From Suttonella sp. R2A3 (GTDB lineage Bacteria > Pseudomonadota > Gammaproteobacteria > Cardiobacteriales > Cardiobacteriaceae), in the NCBI RefSeq assembly GCF_021513215.1, contig NZ_CP090975.1, forward strand, positions 303,501 to 367,500: a stretch of 64,000 nucleotides of DNA. Direction: 5' to 3'. A program made the position numbers and the translations under genes. The notes beneath the pieces are model-generated. The model made no database searches. It was not told where the DNA came from and saw nothing but the letters and a program-made list of their open reading frames with translations. Shown here one piece after another: positions 37,850 to 45,699 of this stretch. Within the stretch, counting starts at the first letter, position 1, and each line of letters begins with the position of its first letter.

Positions 37850-39852
37850 GGTGTCACCTCGATGATGGAACGCCCCAACACAGCGGTATTACCTAAGTCT
37901 GAATAGCGAACTTCATAGCGACCTGGTGTATCTGGTAATGTGAATTCTTGGGAGGCATTGCCCGATACTTGGTGTGCCTCTAACCAGGTAAAATCCGCTG
38001 CGCTGGCCTCTGCTATGGCAATGCGATGATTAGCGCCTTCTGAATTTACGCTCCAGCTGACGGAAACACTCTCACCGACCTTGCCCTGAGTTGGAACGTT
38101 CAACCCAGCACCCGAATCTAGCGCAGCATCCGCATTAACCACTTCTACTGGTGTGTGAGCCAACGTGCGCAACCCTTCATTGAGTACATAACGTAGCTCG
38201 TACAACCCAGAATTGCCCGGAGCATTGAGACTGCTCTGGTGTTTATCGTACACGCGGATATACGCATGTCGCGTGCCTTCTTTAGCATCGGCTGGGACAA
38301 TAGTGATGAAATCCTGAGGGTTGATCGTAACGTCCCATTCAAAATCGAATACGGCACCATTAACAACCTGATCTGGGCCCTTGAGCGTCACCTCGCTATC
38401 GACCACCTCCACTGGTACGCGAGCCAACGTGCGCAACCCTTCATTGAGTACATAACGTAGCTCGTACAACCCAGGATTGCCCGGGGCATTGAGACTGCTC
38501 TGGTGTTTATCGTACACGCGGATATACGCATGTCGCGTGCCTTCTTTAGCATCGGCTGGGACAATAGTGATGAAATCCTGAGGGTCGACCACATTATCCC
38601 ATTCAAAATCGAATACTGAACCCATGGTGACCTCTGTTGGAGCAGAGATGTTCACCTCAACTCCAGTCACCTCTATCATGCGAGTCGCAAGATCTCGGCG
38701 GGAGTTGTGTAGAATATAGCGGATTTCATACGTGCCCGCTTCCGCAGGTAATTTGAGGTTGGCAGGGTTACCTACCCGCGTATAGAAGTTATGGATGTCG
38801 GCCTTGTTGTCGCTATTAGGCTTGAACACGCCAATGTAGTCATCCTTTTCATCGGGCCCACTCCAGATAACGCGCACGTGAGACCCAGCAGCAGCGCTGT
38901 TAGGCGCATCCAAAGATGCCTTCAGCTCAACCACTATGGGGATCGTTAGTTTAGTGTCGTTAGATTTCATCACCAGTTCAGACTCAGCGACAGCACCATC
39001 GACATAGCGCTCCACTGTCACATCATGAACACCAGGTGACAACTTAGCAGAGGCAACACCAGCTTCATCAGCCTCAAAGAGGATTTCACCAGTCACACCA
39101 TGGCGTACTGTCCAGTGCAATCCACTCTTGATGATGGGGCCGCCATCCTGATCAGTCGCCGTCAGAGTGACCTCGGCTTTGGTGACTTCCTTGGGCTCTG
39201 GCTCGGGCACTTTTTGTTCAACCTTTGCCTGCACTTGTTGCAACGCACCTTTGAGCTCTGTCGCGTTGCTGGCTGGCACGAAGATGCCGCCAGTGTTATC
39301 TGCAATACACGCCAACGCTTGGTTGCTCACTTCGTCCAGATCAAATCCGACCACATGTGCGGTAAAATCAACGCCTTTGGATTCCAGCTCTGCAGCCACA
39401 GCACAAGGGTCACCCTGACAAGATTCCAACCCGTCGGAGATAAGCACTACGGTAGCGTTGTTATCACGATATTTAAGCACATCAGCAGCATGCTTTAGTG
39501 AATCAGCAATGGGTGTTTTGCCTTTTGGATTGATGGCGTTGACGGTGGCGATAAACTGCTCGTGGTCCACCGGCTGCGGCGTGATCAGCGTTTCAATATC
39601 TCTGCAATCACCAGCGCTACGGTGCCCATAGGCGATCAATCCTAGATTAGTTTCTACTGGCCAACTTCGCACCAGATCGGCCATAACCTCACGAGCGGTA
39701 ACAATCTTGTTGACCCCATCGATCTGTCCCCACATGGACCCTGAAGCATCGTAAACGATGAGTACATCCTCAGCAGCTTGCACGGCAGATAGTGATGAAC
39801 ATAGTGCAAGCGTTAGAGATAGCGTTCCAGTTTGTTGAAAGCGTTTTTTCAT
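37846..39852 (-). CDS. Exported von Willebrand factor A protein with four tandem beta repeats
   Basis: 668-residue exported protein: signal peptide (1-26), then a VWA domain (about 27-215) with a complete metal site, D35-A-S-G-S39, the Thr in GKTPIADSL and the Asp in LISDGLESC, so Mg-dependent ligand binding is plausible. A carboxypeptidase-regulatory-like beta domain follows (about 225-310), then four repeats of about 88-105 residues, each ending in an EIRY/ELRY/EVRY strand. The two middle repeats are nearly identical in DNA and protein. GAGGGA lies upstream of the start. Likely role: surface or periplasmic binding scaffold; ligand unknown. Confidence 0.82.
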   Translation of the reverse strand: MKKRFQQTGTLSLTLALCSSLSAVQAAEDVLIVYDASGSMWGQIDGVNKIVTAREVMADLVRSWPVETNLGLIAYGHRSAGDCRDIETLITPQPVDHEQFIATVNAINPKGKTPIADSLKHAADVLKYRDNNATVVLISDGLESCQGDPCAVAAELESKGVDFTAHVVGFDLDEVSNQALACIADNTGGIFVPASNATELKGALQQVQAKVEQKVPEPEPKEVTKAEVTLTATDQDGGPIIKSGLHWTVRHGVTGEILFEADEAGVASAKLSPGVHDVTVERYVDGAVAESELVMKSNDTKLTIPIVVELKASLDAPNSAAAGSHVRVIWSGPDEKDDYIGVFKPNSDNKADIHNFYTRVGNPANLKLPAEAGTYEIRYILHNSRRDLATRMIEVTGVEVNISAPTEVTMGSVFDFEWDNVVDPQDFITIVPADAKEGTRHAYIRVYDKHQSSLNAPGNPGLYELRYVLNEGLRTLARVPVEVVDSEVTLKGPDQVVNGAVFDFEWDVTINPQDFITIVPADAKEGTRHAYIRVYDKHQSSLNAPGNSGLYELRYVLNEGLRTLAHTPVEVVNADAALDSGAGLNVPTQGKVGESVSVSWSVNSEGANHRIAIAEASAADFTWLEAHQVSGNASQEFTLPDTPGRYEVRYSDLGNTAVLGRSIIEVTP
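38157..38584. repeat. Near-identical tandem repeat inside the VWA gene
   Basis: 38157-38320 and 38421-38584 match over 164 bases with about two differences; the period is 264 bases (88 codons). Similarity continues more weakly on both sides. The repeats are in frame and encode the two middle beta repeats of the VWA protein. Confidence 0.9.
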
Positions 39853-40165
39853 ATCCTATCCCTCGTGCATATTTATTTGTTATTACTCGTATTTATTTGG
39901 GAAAGTCAGAGATCATTTACCCCCTGATTAAAATTATATTATATACTCTACTTATTACCATATTAACATACTAATGCGTATATATGGCAAAGGAAGAACA
40001 CGTATTGCGTTTACTGATATGAGCTGTTCATACAATTAGCCGTTGCTGGTAGTCTTTATTTTGTATGTTTCAAGGAGCAACACCCTCTTTTCACGGTTAA
40101 GTCAGTGTATAGTCCGCTACTTTATTTTGAATACAACACTGCGGAAATCCGCATTTAGAGCTTCT
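39853..40165. other. AT-rich intergenic region between divergent genes
   Basis: 313 bases upstream of both the leftward VWA gene and the rightward small membrane ORFs. It is strikingly AT-rich around 39935-39965, with several TATAAT-like hexamers on the minus strand, so it probably holds promoters. No -35/-10 pair stands out enough to assign. No gene seen. Confidence 0.5.
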
Positions 40166-40324
40166 ATGCATACCGAGCAACAATCACACAATCGTAGCAC
40201 TATCAACTCACCCGTTTTTTACACATCCGCACTACTTATTATTAGCCTAGTGGTATTTGTAGGCATTTTTCCGTGGATAAAATCACCTCATTGGTGGCAT
40301 TGGTCATCTATTTTCGGGTTTTAA
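40166..40324 (+). CDS. Small membrane protein (possible transporter N-terminal fragment)
   Basis: 52 residues with one clear hydrophobic segment (SALLIISLVVFVGIFPWI). The start at 40166 is chosen because the hydrophilic N-terminus and segment follow it directly, with TAGAG 5 bases upstream. The motif INSPVFYTSALLI resembles the N-terminal helix of BCCT (betaine/carnitine/choline) transporters, so this may be a remnant of a longer gene. It could equally be a genuine small protein or chance. Function unknown. Confidence 0.35.
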   Translation: MHTEQQSHNRSTINSPVFYTSALLIISLVVFVGIFPWIKSPHWWHWSSIFGF

Positions 40325-40325
40325 A

Positions 40326-40508
40326 GTGGGTATTCTTTGGGGCCTCGCAGTCTTATTTATTTTGCCTGCAGGAATTATCCATTTGATTATTTACTGGGAA
40401 GACGCCAAAGGCCCTTTCAAGATGCAGCTCTTAGGCATTTTAATTATTGCGCTTTATGCCATTACAAATGACGGGCTATCGTCTATCGCAGAAGCCATCC
40501 AAATATGA
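40326..40508 (+). CDS. Small two-segment membrane protein
   Basis: 60 residues starting with GTG one base after the previous small ORF stop. Two hydrophobic segments (GLAVLFILPAGIIHLIIY and LLGILIIALYAI) flank a short charged stretch, EDAKGPFK. No family recognised. The tight spacing suggests either a coupled pair of small membrane proteins or two pieces of one broken gene; they are in different frames. Low certainty that it is expressed. Confidence 0.35.
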   Translation: MGILWGLAVLFILPAGIIHLIIYWEDAKGPFKMQLLGILIIALYAITNDGLSSIAEAIQI

Positions 40509-40623
40509 CGAGAAAACGTATTACTTACAAATGACACCTAGCCTTCTTTTATAACTTACAATACTCCTTACAGATAAATAACGCTCAACTGCTCTGATGA
40601 TTTAACCAAGGCCTTAGACACTT

Positions 40624-41640
40624 ATGAACGTTAAAAAACTTACACTTTTAGTCAGTTTCATTTTCTCAACTGCCTTTAGCTCAGCCGCCTTTAGTCAGGT
40701 TGTATACCAGATTAGCGATTTCTCTGATCTTTACAGAGGTGAGTTAACCATCCCTGATGATTACGCGGATTTGAACGCTAAACAAGGTATTATCAACATT
40801 TATGAAAAGCGGTTTAACCAAAAAATAATAAGCACCCCATTTGATGGCTTGGTATATCTACCTAACAACGAAGGAACGTTTGATTTACATTCGTTATGGC
40901 ATTATTACTTAGATCAGCCCATTGTTATCTACGATGACCTCAACTTTGATGGCAAAAAAGATATAGCAATCATGCAAAGCGACCCAGCATGTAGCGACAA
41001 ATTAGCGTATTTGGTGTATTTGGAAACAGGTAACGGCCTTAAGCTCCATGAAGAACTTTCAAACCTCACAAAAGAATACTGCATGATGTTTGAGCGAGAC
41101 TTCGATACTCAAACGATAAAAGTAGCCACACCTGAGTACAGCTACCAAGGTAAATCTGCCGAGTACAAGGTTAGTGGCGACAAGCTTATCCTCTTAAAAC
41201 TTATTGAATACACACAAAATAAAGACTTTGTTATCAACAATTTTACCGCCAAAATCAAAAAAGGCGATGGTTTTGAAATCGAAACTTACGCCTATATAAA
41301 CCAGTGGGCTGATGTACAAGACGTACATATTTTAAACTTTAAAGACGGCAGAGTTATGCGCTTAATTAAGGTCTTTTCCGGCAGGGATTACATCATGTTT
41401 ACTCATACAGAGGCCGACGGTAAAGTGATAACAACCTACTCAGGCCCTTTTATTTACGATACGAAGCGAGACGTAATTACTTTTAGTCAGGACGGTAAAG
41501 ATTATCAACTCTTTAAAGACACTGTTCTTGTTACCACTAATAATGAACAACAACGCCTGGAAGCCTTGCCATCAGAGGATGCTGACTTAACCTACTTAAA
41601 AGCCATGCGAGATGATTTTGCAAATCTCGAATTTAGGTAA
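40624..41640 (+). CDS. Exported protein of unknown function with a calcium-loop-like motif
   Basis: 338-residue protein with a signal peptide (about 1-24, ending AFS). Residues 105-113 read DLNFDGKKD, a canonical DxNxDGxxD loop like those that bind calcium in EF-hand, FG-GAP and XAC2610-type exported proteins. The remainder appears beta-rich with repeated GDGFEIET/TYSGPFIYD strands. Two Cys near residues 120 and 160 could form a disulfide. No enzyme motif seen. A long 18-bp terminator stem follows. Confidence 0.7.
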   Translation: MNVKKLTLLVSFIFSTAFSSAAFSQVVYQISDFSDLYRGELTIPDDYADLNAKQGIINIYEKRFNQKIISTPFDGLVYLPNNEGTFDLHSLWHYYLDQPIVIYDDLNFDGKKDIAIMQSDPACSDKLAYLVYLETGNGLKLHEELSNLTKEYCMMFERDFDTQTIKVATPEYSYQGKSAEYKVSGDKLILLKLIEYTQNKDFVINNFTAKIKKGDGFEIETYAYINQWADVQDVHILNFKDGRVMRLIKVFSGRDYIMFTHTEADGKVITTYSGPFIYDTKRDVITFSQDGKDYQLFKDTVLVTTNNEQQRLEALPSEDADLTYLKAMRDDFANLEFR

Positions 41641-41650
41641 GCCCATGCTG

Positions 41651-41694
41651 AATAAACAAAGGCTAACCGTTCTGGTTAGCCTTTGTTTATTTTA
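41651..41694. terminator. Bidirectional terminator, 18-bp perfect stem
   Basis: 41651-41668 pairs perfectly with 41674-41691 across a 5-base loop. The outer part of the stem is A/T-rich on each side, giving T-rich tails in both directions. It lies between the convergent exported-protein gene (+) and tsdA (-). Confidence 0.9.
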
Positions 41695-41702
41695 GCTTCG
41701 GA

Positions 41703-42695
41703 TTATTCCGCGCCAAAGGTTCGAGGTCCTAACATTTCAGGCATCCTAATCGGTTTTTCACCAAAGTTTTCATGATCACCTAGCACTACACCATTAACCG
41801 TTAAACCATAATTGGTGTGTTTATGGAATGATGATTCAAATTCAGTGCGAGTTGATGCCACATCACCTAGGAAGCGTGGATCCTGTGGGCGCTCCTGGCT
41901 ATTGATAAATTCAGCCAAATCCCAAGACTGCTGAACAGACATTGAGTTCGGCTGCCCAAGCGGCATATTATGGCGGATAAAGCTTGCGAGCGTATATTTA
42001 CGCACAATCCCTGCGCCCCAGTTATAAGACGTATCGCCCCATAGCGCTGGGAAGACCACTTCTTCATTTTGCACCAAACCAGCACCATTATCACCGTGAC
42101 AAATGCTGCAGTTTTCCATAAAGGTCTGCTTGCCGCGTTTGTAGTCAGGCGTTTGCTCTGGATCTGGCAATTTAGGATAACCGCGTCCATAGATCTTTTG
42201 ATCCGGATAAACCGGTGAGCCTTTGGCGAGCCACTGAATATAGCTGCTAATCGCTAACATGTTATCGCTACCGTATTCTGGCGGAATGCCGTTCATCGAA
42301 AATGCGAAACAGCCCGCAATACGCTCTTCTAAGCTATTTACATGTTTGTTTTTACCACGGTAATCAGGGAGCGTAGTCGCTGCAGGCCAGATAGGACCAG
42401 CAAACGGCATACGACCTTCGCCCATGTGACAGCTTTGACAATTCATGCTGTTAAACACAAATTCACCACGCAGCTGCTGGGTGTTCATAAATAAATCATA
42501 GCCACGACGGATAACCTGCTTTAATTCAGGTCTAATATTGGCTGCTTCCAAATCTTCCATCGTTGGCGGAATATGCACCAATTCATTCTCTTGCGGATCA
42601 AGATTACCAACCGGATTCGTATAGTCCGCGGCGTTTGCCCATGACACAGAGCCGAATGCGACCACTAACGCACTAAAAATTGATTGTTTCATCAT
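41703..42695 (-). CDS. tsdA: Diheme cytochrome c thiosulfate dehydrogenase TsdA
   Basis: Periplasmic enzyme that oxidises two thiosulfates to tetrathionate, or the reverse in some bacteria. The start at 42695 has AGGAG 7 bases upstream and gives 330 residues with a signal peptide ending ANA. Heme sites are C86-Q-S-C-H90 and C196-S-I-C-H200. Cys129 in ERIAGCFAFSMNG is the expected unusual axial Cys ligand of the first heme that marks the TsdA family; NMPLG supplies a candidate Met for the second. It follows tsdB by 11 bases. Confidence 0.88.
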   Translation of the reverse strand: MMKQSIFSALVVAFGSVSWANAADYTNPVGNLDPQENELVHIPPTMEDLEAANIRPELKQVIRRGYDLFMNTQQLRGEFVFNSMNCQSCHMGEGRMPFAGPIWPAATTLPDYRGKNKHVNSLEERIAGCFAFSMNGIPPEYGSDNMLAISSYIQWLAKGSPVYPDQKIYGRGYPKLPDPEQTPDYKRGKQTFMENCSICHGDNGAGLVQNEEVVFPALWGDTSYNWGAGIVRKYTLASFIRHNMPLGQPNSMSVQQSWDLAEFINSQERPQDPRFLGDVASTRTEFESSFHKHTNYGLTVNGVVLGDHENFGEKPIRMPEMLGPRTFGAE

Positions 42696-42706
42696 AATTA
42701 TTCTCC

Positions 42707-43342
42707 TTAGTGCGAGTTTTGCGTTGAGAGCCACAGAGCAACAGCATGAATTTCTTCATCATTCATGCGCTTTGCAATCGTGCTCATGAGATTTTGCGGA
42801 TCATTATAGCGAACACCCTCTTGGAAGGCTTTGAGCTCTTGCTCAATATAGCCCGCATGTTGTCCAGCAATCGCAGGGAAATGTGTGCCAGCACCTTGAT
42901 TATCCGGCCCATGGCAGCTCTGACAAGAAACAATATATTTATCCCAGTTGCCTCGCTCAGCCAATTTTTGACCTAACGCCAACTGCTCTTCGCTCGCCTC
43001 TTCACCACCTTGTCCCGGCAGTTTTGGTAATTCACTATAATAAACAGCGAGGTTTTTCATTTGCTCATCGCTTAATGGCAGCACAATCGCTGCCATAGTG
43101 GGGTTTTCGCGCGCACCCTCTTTAAAATCCTGCAACTGTTTATAGAGATATTCAGCGTTCATCCCAGCCAATTTTGGCCATGACTCACCGCCAGGTATAT
43201 TTTGCCCACTACCATCTTCGTGGTGACAAGCCGAGCAGACAATGGCCGATTTATGTCCTTCTTCAGCATTGCCTTCTAAGGCTAAAGCGTTTAATGAGAA
43301 TACGCTCATACCGAGGCAGCTCATCGCAAGCGAAAGCTTCAT
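42707..43342 (-). CDS. tsdB: Diheme cytochrome c4-like electron partner TsdB
   Basis: 211-residue periplasmic protein with a signal peptide (about 1-22) and two class I cytochrome c domains: heme motifs C36-S-A-C-H40 and C140-Q-S-C-H144, with MAAIVLPLSDEQM and LMSTIAKRMNDEEI carrying candidate Met ligands. This is the cytochrome c4 fold. Placed directly before tsdA, it most likely takes electrons from TsdA, as TsdB does where studied. GAGGAA precedes the start. A general c4 role is the alternative. Confidence 0.85.
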   Translation of the reverse strand: MKLSLAMSCLGMSVFSLNALALEGNAEEGHKSAIVCSACHHEDGSGQNIPGGESWPKLAGMNAEYLYKQLQDFKEGARENPTMAAIVLPLSDEQMKNLAVYYSELPKLPGQGGEEASEEQLALGQKLAERGNWDKYIVSCQSCHGPDNQGAGTHFPAIAGQHAGYIEQELKAFQEGVRYNDPQNLMSTIAKRMNDEEIHAVALWLSTQNSH

Positions 43343-43549
43343 AATTCATTCCTCATGTGATTTTTAGATTATTTATGCGTCATGTTATACCACAAATAAA
43401 TGACTTTGTAGACTGGAAAAATAATCAATACTGACTATAACTAAAACCCAATATTGCTTATACAGTATTTTTTATGCTTTATTCGTACAAAATAAGCCCT
43501 TTCCTTAACCGCTTAATTATAGTGCTGCTTTAGATTCCCTAATCACAGA

Positions 43550-43577
43550 TTGAGTGATATTATTCATGGGCTATAGA
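43550..43577 (+). promoter_or_regulatory. Possible sigma-70 promoter of ggt
   Basis: TTGAGT (43550-43555), 16-base spacer and TATAGA (43572-43577), about 45 bases before the ggt start. Hexamer matches are moderate. Confidence 0.4.
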
Positions 43578-43622
43578 TAACAGTTATTAAAGACCTTAAC
43601 TAAACCACTCAAGGAGAATAGT

Positions 43623-45359
43623 ATGAATCTACCACTAAAAAAATCACTCTCTGTAATTAGCGTCAGCATTATGCTGAGCGTAAGCACCCAGTCGCTAGCG
43701 CTACAGCAAACCGCTATTTATTCATCCGTTGATCGCCACCACCCTGTTTGGGCAGCTAATGGTATGGTCGCCACTCAAGAAGCATACGCCACCGAAGTTG
43801 GCGTGCAAATTCTCGAGAAAGGCGGCAACGCAGTTGATGCAGCGGTTGCTGTCGGCTTCACTCTGGCAGTTACCCTACCGCGCGCTGGTAACCTTGGTGG
43901 CGGTGGCTTTATGCTCTATTTCGATAACGACGACGATAAAGGCGTGGCTATCGATTATCGGGAAAAAGCCCCGGCGAATGCAACGCGTGATCAATTCTTA
44001 GATGCCAATGGCGATGCGGATAGTAATTTATCGCAATTTCATGGCCTATCTGTTGGTGTACCAGGCACAGTTGCAGGCCTGTTAAAAGCACACGAAGAAC
44101 ACGGCAGCTTACCGTTAGAAGACTTAATCACCCCAGCCATTGAGTTGGCAGAAAATGGCATTGTTGTCAGCCCTGATTTAGCGGATTCACTTGCTGATCT
44201 AAAAGAGCGGATTGGCAAATGGCCAAGCAGTGAAAAAATCTTCTACAAAGCTGATGGCTCAAACTATGAACCCGGCGATATTTTGGTGCAAAAAGATTTA
44301 GCCAACACCCTGCGTTTAATCCTTGAAAAAGGTGCGGCTGGATTCTATGAAGGGCCAGTTGCTAAAAGCATTGTCAAAGCGGTTAAAGAAGCTGATGGCA
44401 ATATGGAAATGAGCGACTTTGCGAACTACCAAGCGGTCAATCGTCAGCCAGTCGCTGGGGATTATCGTGGCTATAAAGTGATCTCCATGCCGCCACCATC
44501 TTCCGGTGGAATCCACATTATTCAAATTTTAAACATGTTAGAGCATTATCCGATTGCTGAAATGGGCGTGAATAATGCCGATACGATGCATGTGATGGCT
44601 GAGGCGATGAAATTAGCCTACGCTGATCGTTCAGAATATTTAGGCGATGCGGATTTTGTGGATGTACCTGTTGAAGGCTTGACCAGTAAAGAATACGCGA
44701 AGAGTCTGGTTGAAGGCATCGATTTAGATCATGCTCGCCCTGCCAGCGAAATCAAACCAAACAACCCGATTCCTTATGAAAGCAATCAAACCACGCATTA
44801 TTCGATTGTCGATAAAGAAGGCAATGCGGTCGCCAACACCTATACTCTGAACTTTTCTTACGGCACAGGCTTAGTTGCTGAAGGAACAGGCGTGTTGCTC
44901 AATAATGAAATGGATGATTTCTCAGCAAAACCGGGGGTACCTAACGGCTATGGCTTGATTGGTGGCGATGCGAATGCGGTTGAAGCCAATAAACGACCGC
45001 TGAGTTCAATGAGCCCAACAATTGTCTTAAAAGACAACGATCCATATTTGGTTACCGGTAGCCCAGGTGGTAGCCGAATCATCACCACTACCTTGCAGAT
45101 GATTCTCAACGTGGTTGATCATGACATGAACGTGGCCCAAGCCACCCACGCACCGCGCATGCATCACCAATGGTTACCGGATGAAATCCGTATCGAAGAA
45201 GGCTTCAGTAAAGACACCATTGGCCTACTCGAAGCCAAGGGCCATACCGTGATTGAAAAAGACGCCATGGGCAGCACCCAATCGATTATGATTGAAGAAG
45301 GCGGCCTCTACGGCTCTTCAGACCCACGTCAACAAAATGCCTTAACCAAGGGGTATTGA
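43623..45359 (+). CDS. ggt: Gamma-glutamyltranspeptidase
   Basis: Periplasmic N-terminal nucleophile enzyme that cleaves the gamma-glutamyl bond of glutathione and related compounds. The 578-residue proenzyme has a signal peptide (about 1-26). It self-cleaves before Thr390 in SNQTTHYS, giving the large and small subunits; this matches Thr391 in E. coli. Other motifs are the substrate-binding YREKAPANA, LLNNEMDDFS, PLSSMSPTIV and TGSPGGSRI. AAGGAG lies at ideal spacing. It diverges from tsdBA. A hairpin terminator follows. Confidence 0.96.
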   Translation: MNLPLKKSLSVISVSIMLSVSTQSLALQQTAIYSSVDRHHPVWAANGMVATQEAYATEVGVQILEKGGNAVDAAVAVGFTLAVTLPRAGNLGGGGFMLYFDNDDDKGVAIDYREKAPANATRDQFLDANGDADSNLSQFHGLSVGVPGTVAGLLKAHEEHGSLPLEDLITPAIELAENGIVVSPDLADSLADLKERIGKWPSSEKIFYKADGSNYEPGDILVQKDLANTLRLILEKGAAGFYEGPVAKSIVKAVKEADGNMEMSDFANYQAVNRQPVAGDYRGYKVISMPPPSSGGIHIIQILNMLEHYPIAEMGVNNADTMHVMAEAMKLAYADRSEYLGDADFVDVPVEGLTSKEYAKSLVEGIDLDHARPASEIKPNNPIPYESNQTTHYSIVDKEGNAVANTYTLNFSYGTGLVAEGTGVLLNNEMDDFSAKPGVPNGYGLIGGDANAVEANKRPLSSMSPTIVLKDNDPYLVTGSPGGSRIITTTLQMILNVVDHDMNVAQATHAPRMHHQWLPDEIRIEEGFSKDTIGLLEAKGHTVIEKDAMGSTQSIMIEEGGLYGSSDPRQQNALTKGY

Positions 45360-45419
45360 CAAACTTTGAGTTTAATGTCGTTAACAAGGTGATGTCCTTG
45401 TGACTAAATCCAAAAAATT

Positions 45420-45450
45420 AAGCGGCTCACTATCGGTGAGCCGTTTCACT
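45420..45450 (+). terminator. Terminator after ggt
   Basis: An 8-bp stem (45423-45430 with 45436-45443), extendable by three weaker pairs, with a 5-base loop and a T-rich tail. Confidence 0.7.
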
Positions 45451-45505
45451 TTCTACTTTTCTTTACGGCTACCTATCTATTTTTTTGTGCTGACTAAACC
45501 CATTT

Positions 45506-45534
45506 TTGCCGAGCGCTATCGCTTGTGGTAAGAT
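45506..45534 (+). promoter_or_regulatory. Possible promoter of the SulP-Usp pair
   Basis: TTGCCG (45506-45511), 17-base spacer and TAAGAT (45529-45534). It lies in the 340-base gap between ggt and the SulP start at 45700. The rest of that gap holds the ggt terminator (45420-45450), two GCGCGC blocks at about 45536-45576, and no supportable gene. Confidence 0.45.
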
Positions 45535-45699
45535 TGCGCGCTTTTTTGGGTTCTAGCTCTTGCGCGCTCTGGCATTTTATATGCACTCGCTTTAGCGATG
45601 TTTTTTGCGGTTGACCGACAAACAACCCTTCTTTTTTTAACGCTTGTATGCGCCTTACACCGACTGTGTGTACAGGGTTATATTGCCTTAGGATTTGTG

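Noticed and set aside
38157-38584. CRISPR-like or mobile repeat
   Set aside because: The repeats are in frame within one protein, with a 264-base period and only two copies; they encode a duplicated beta domain.
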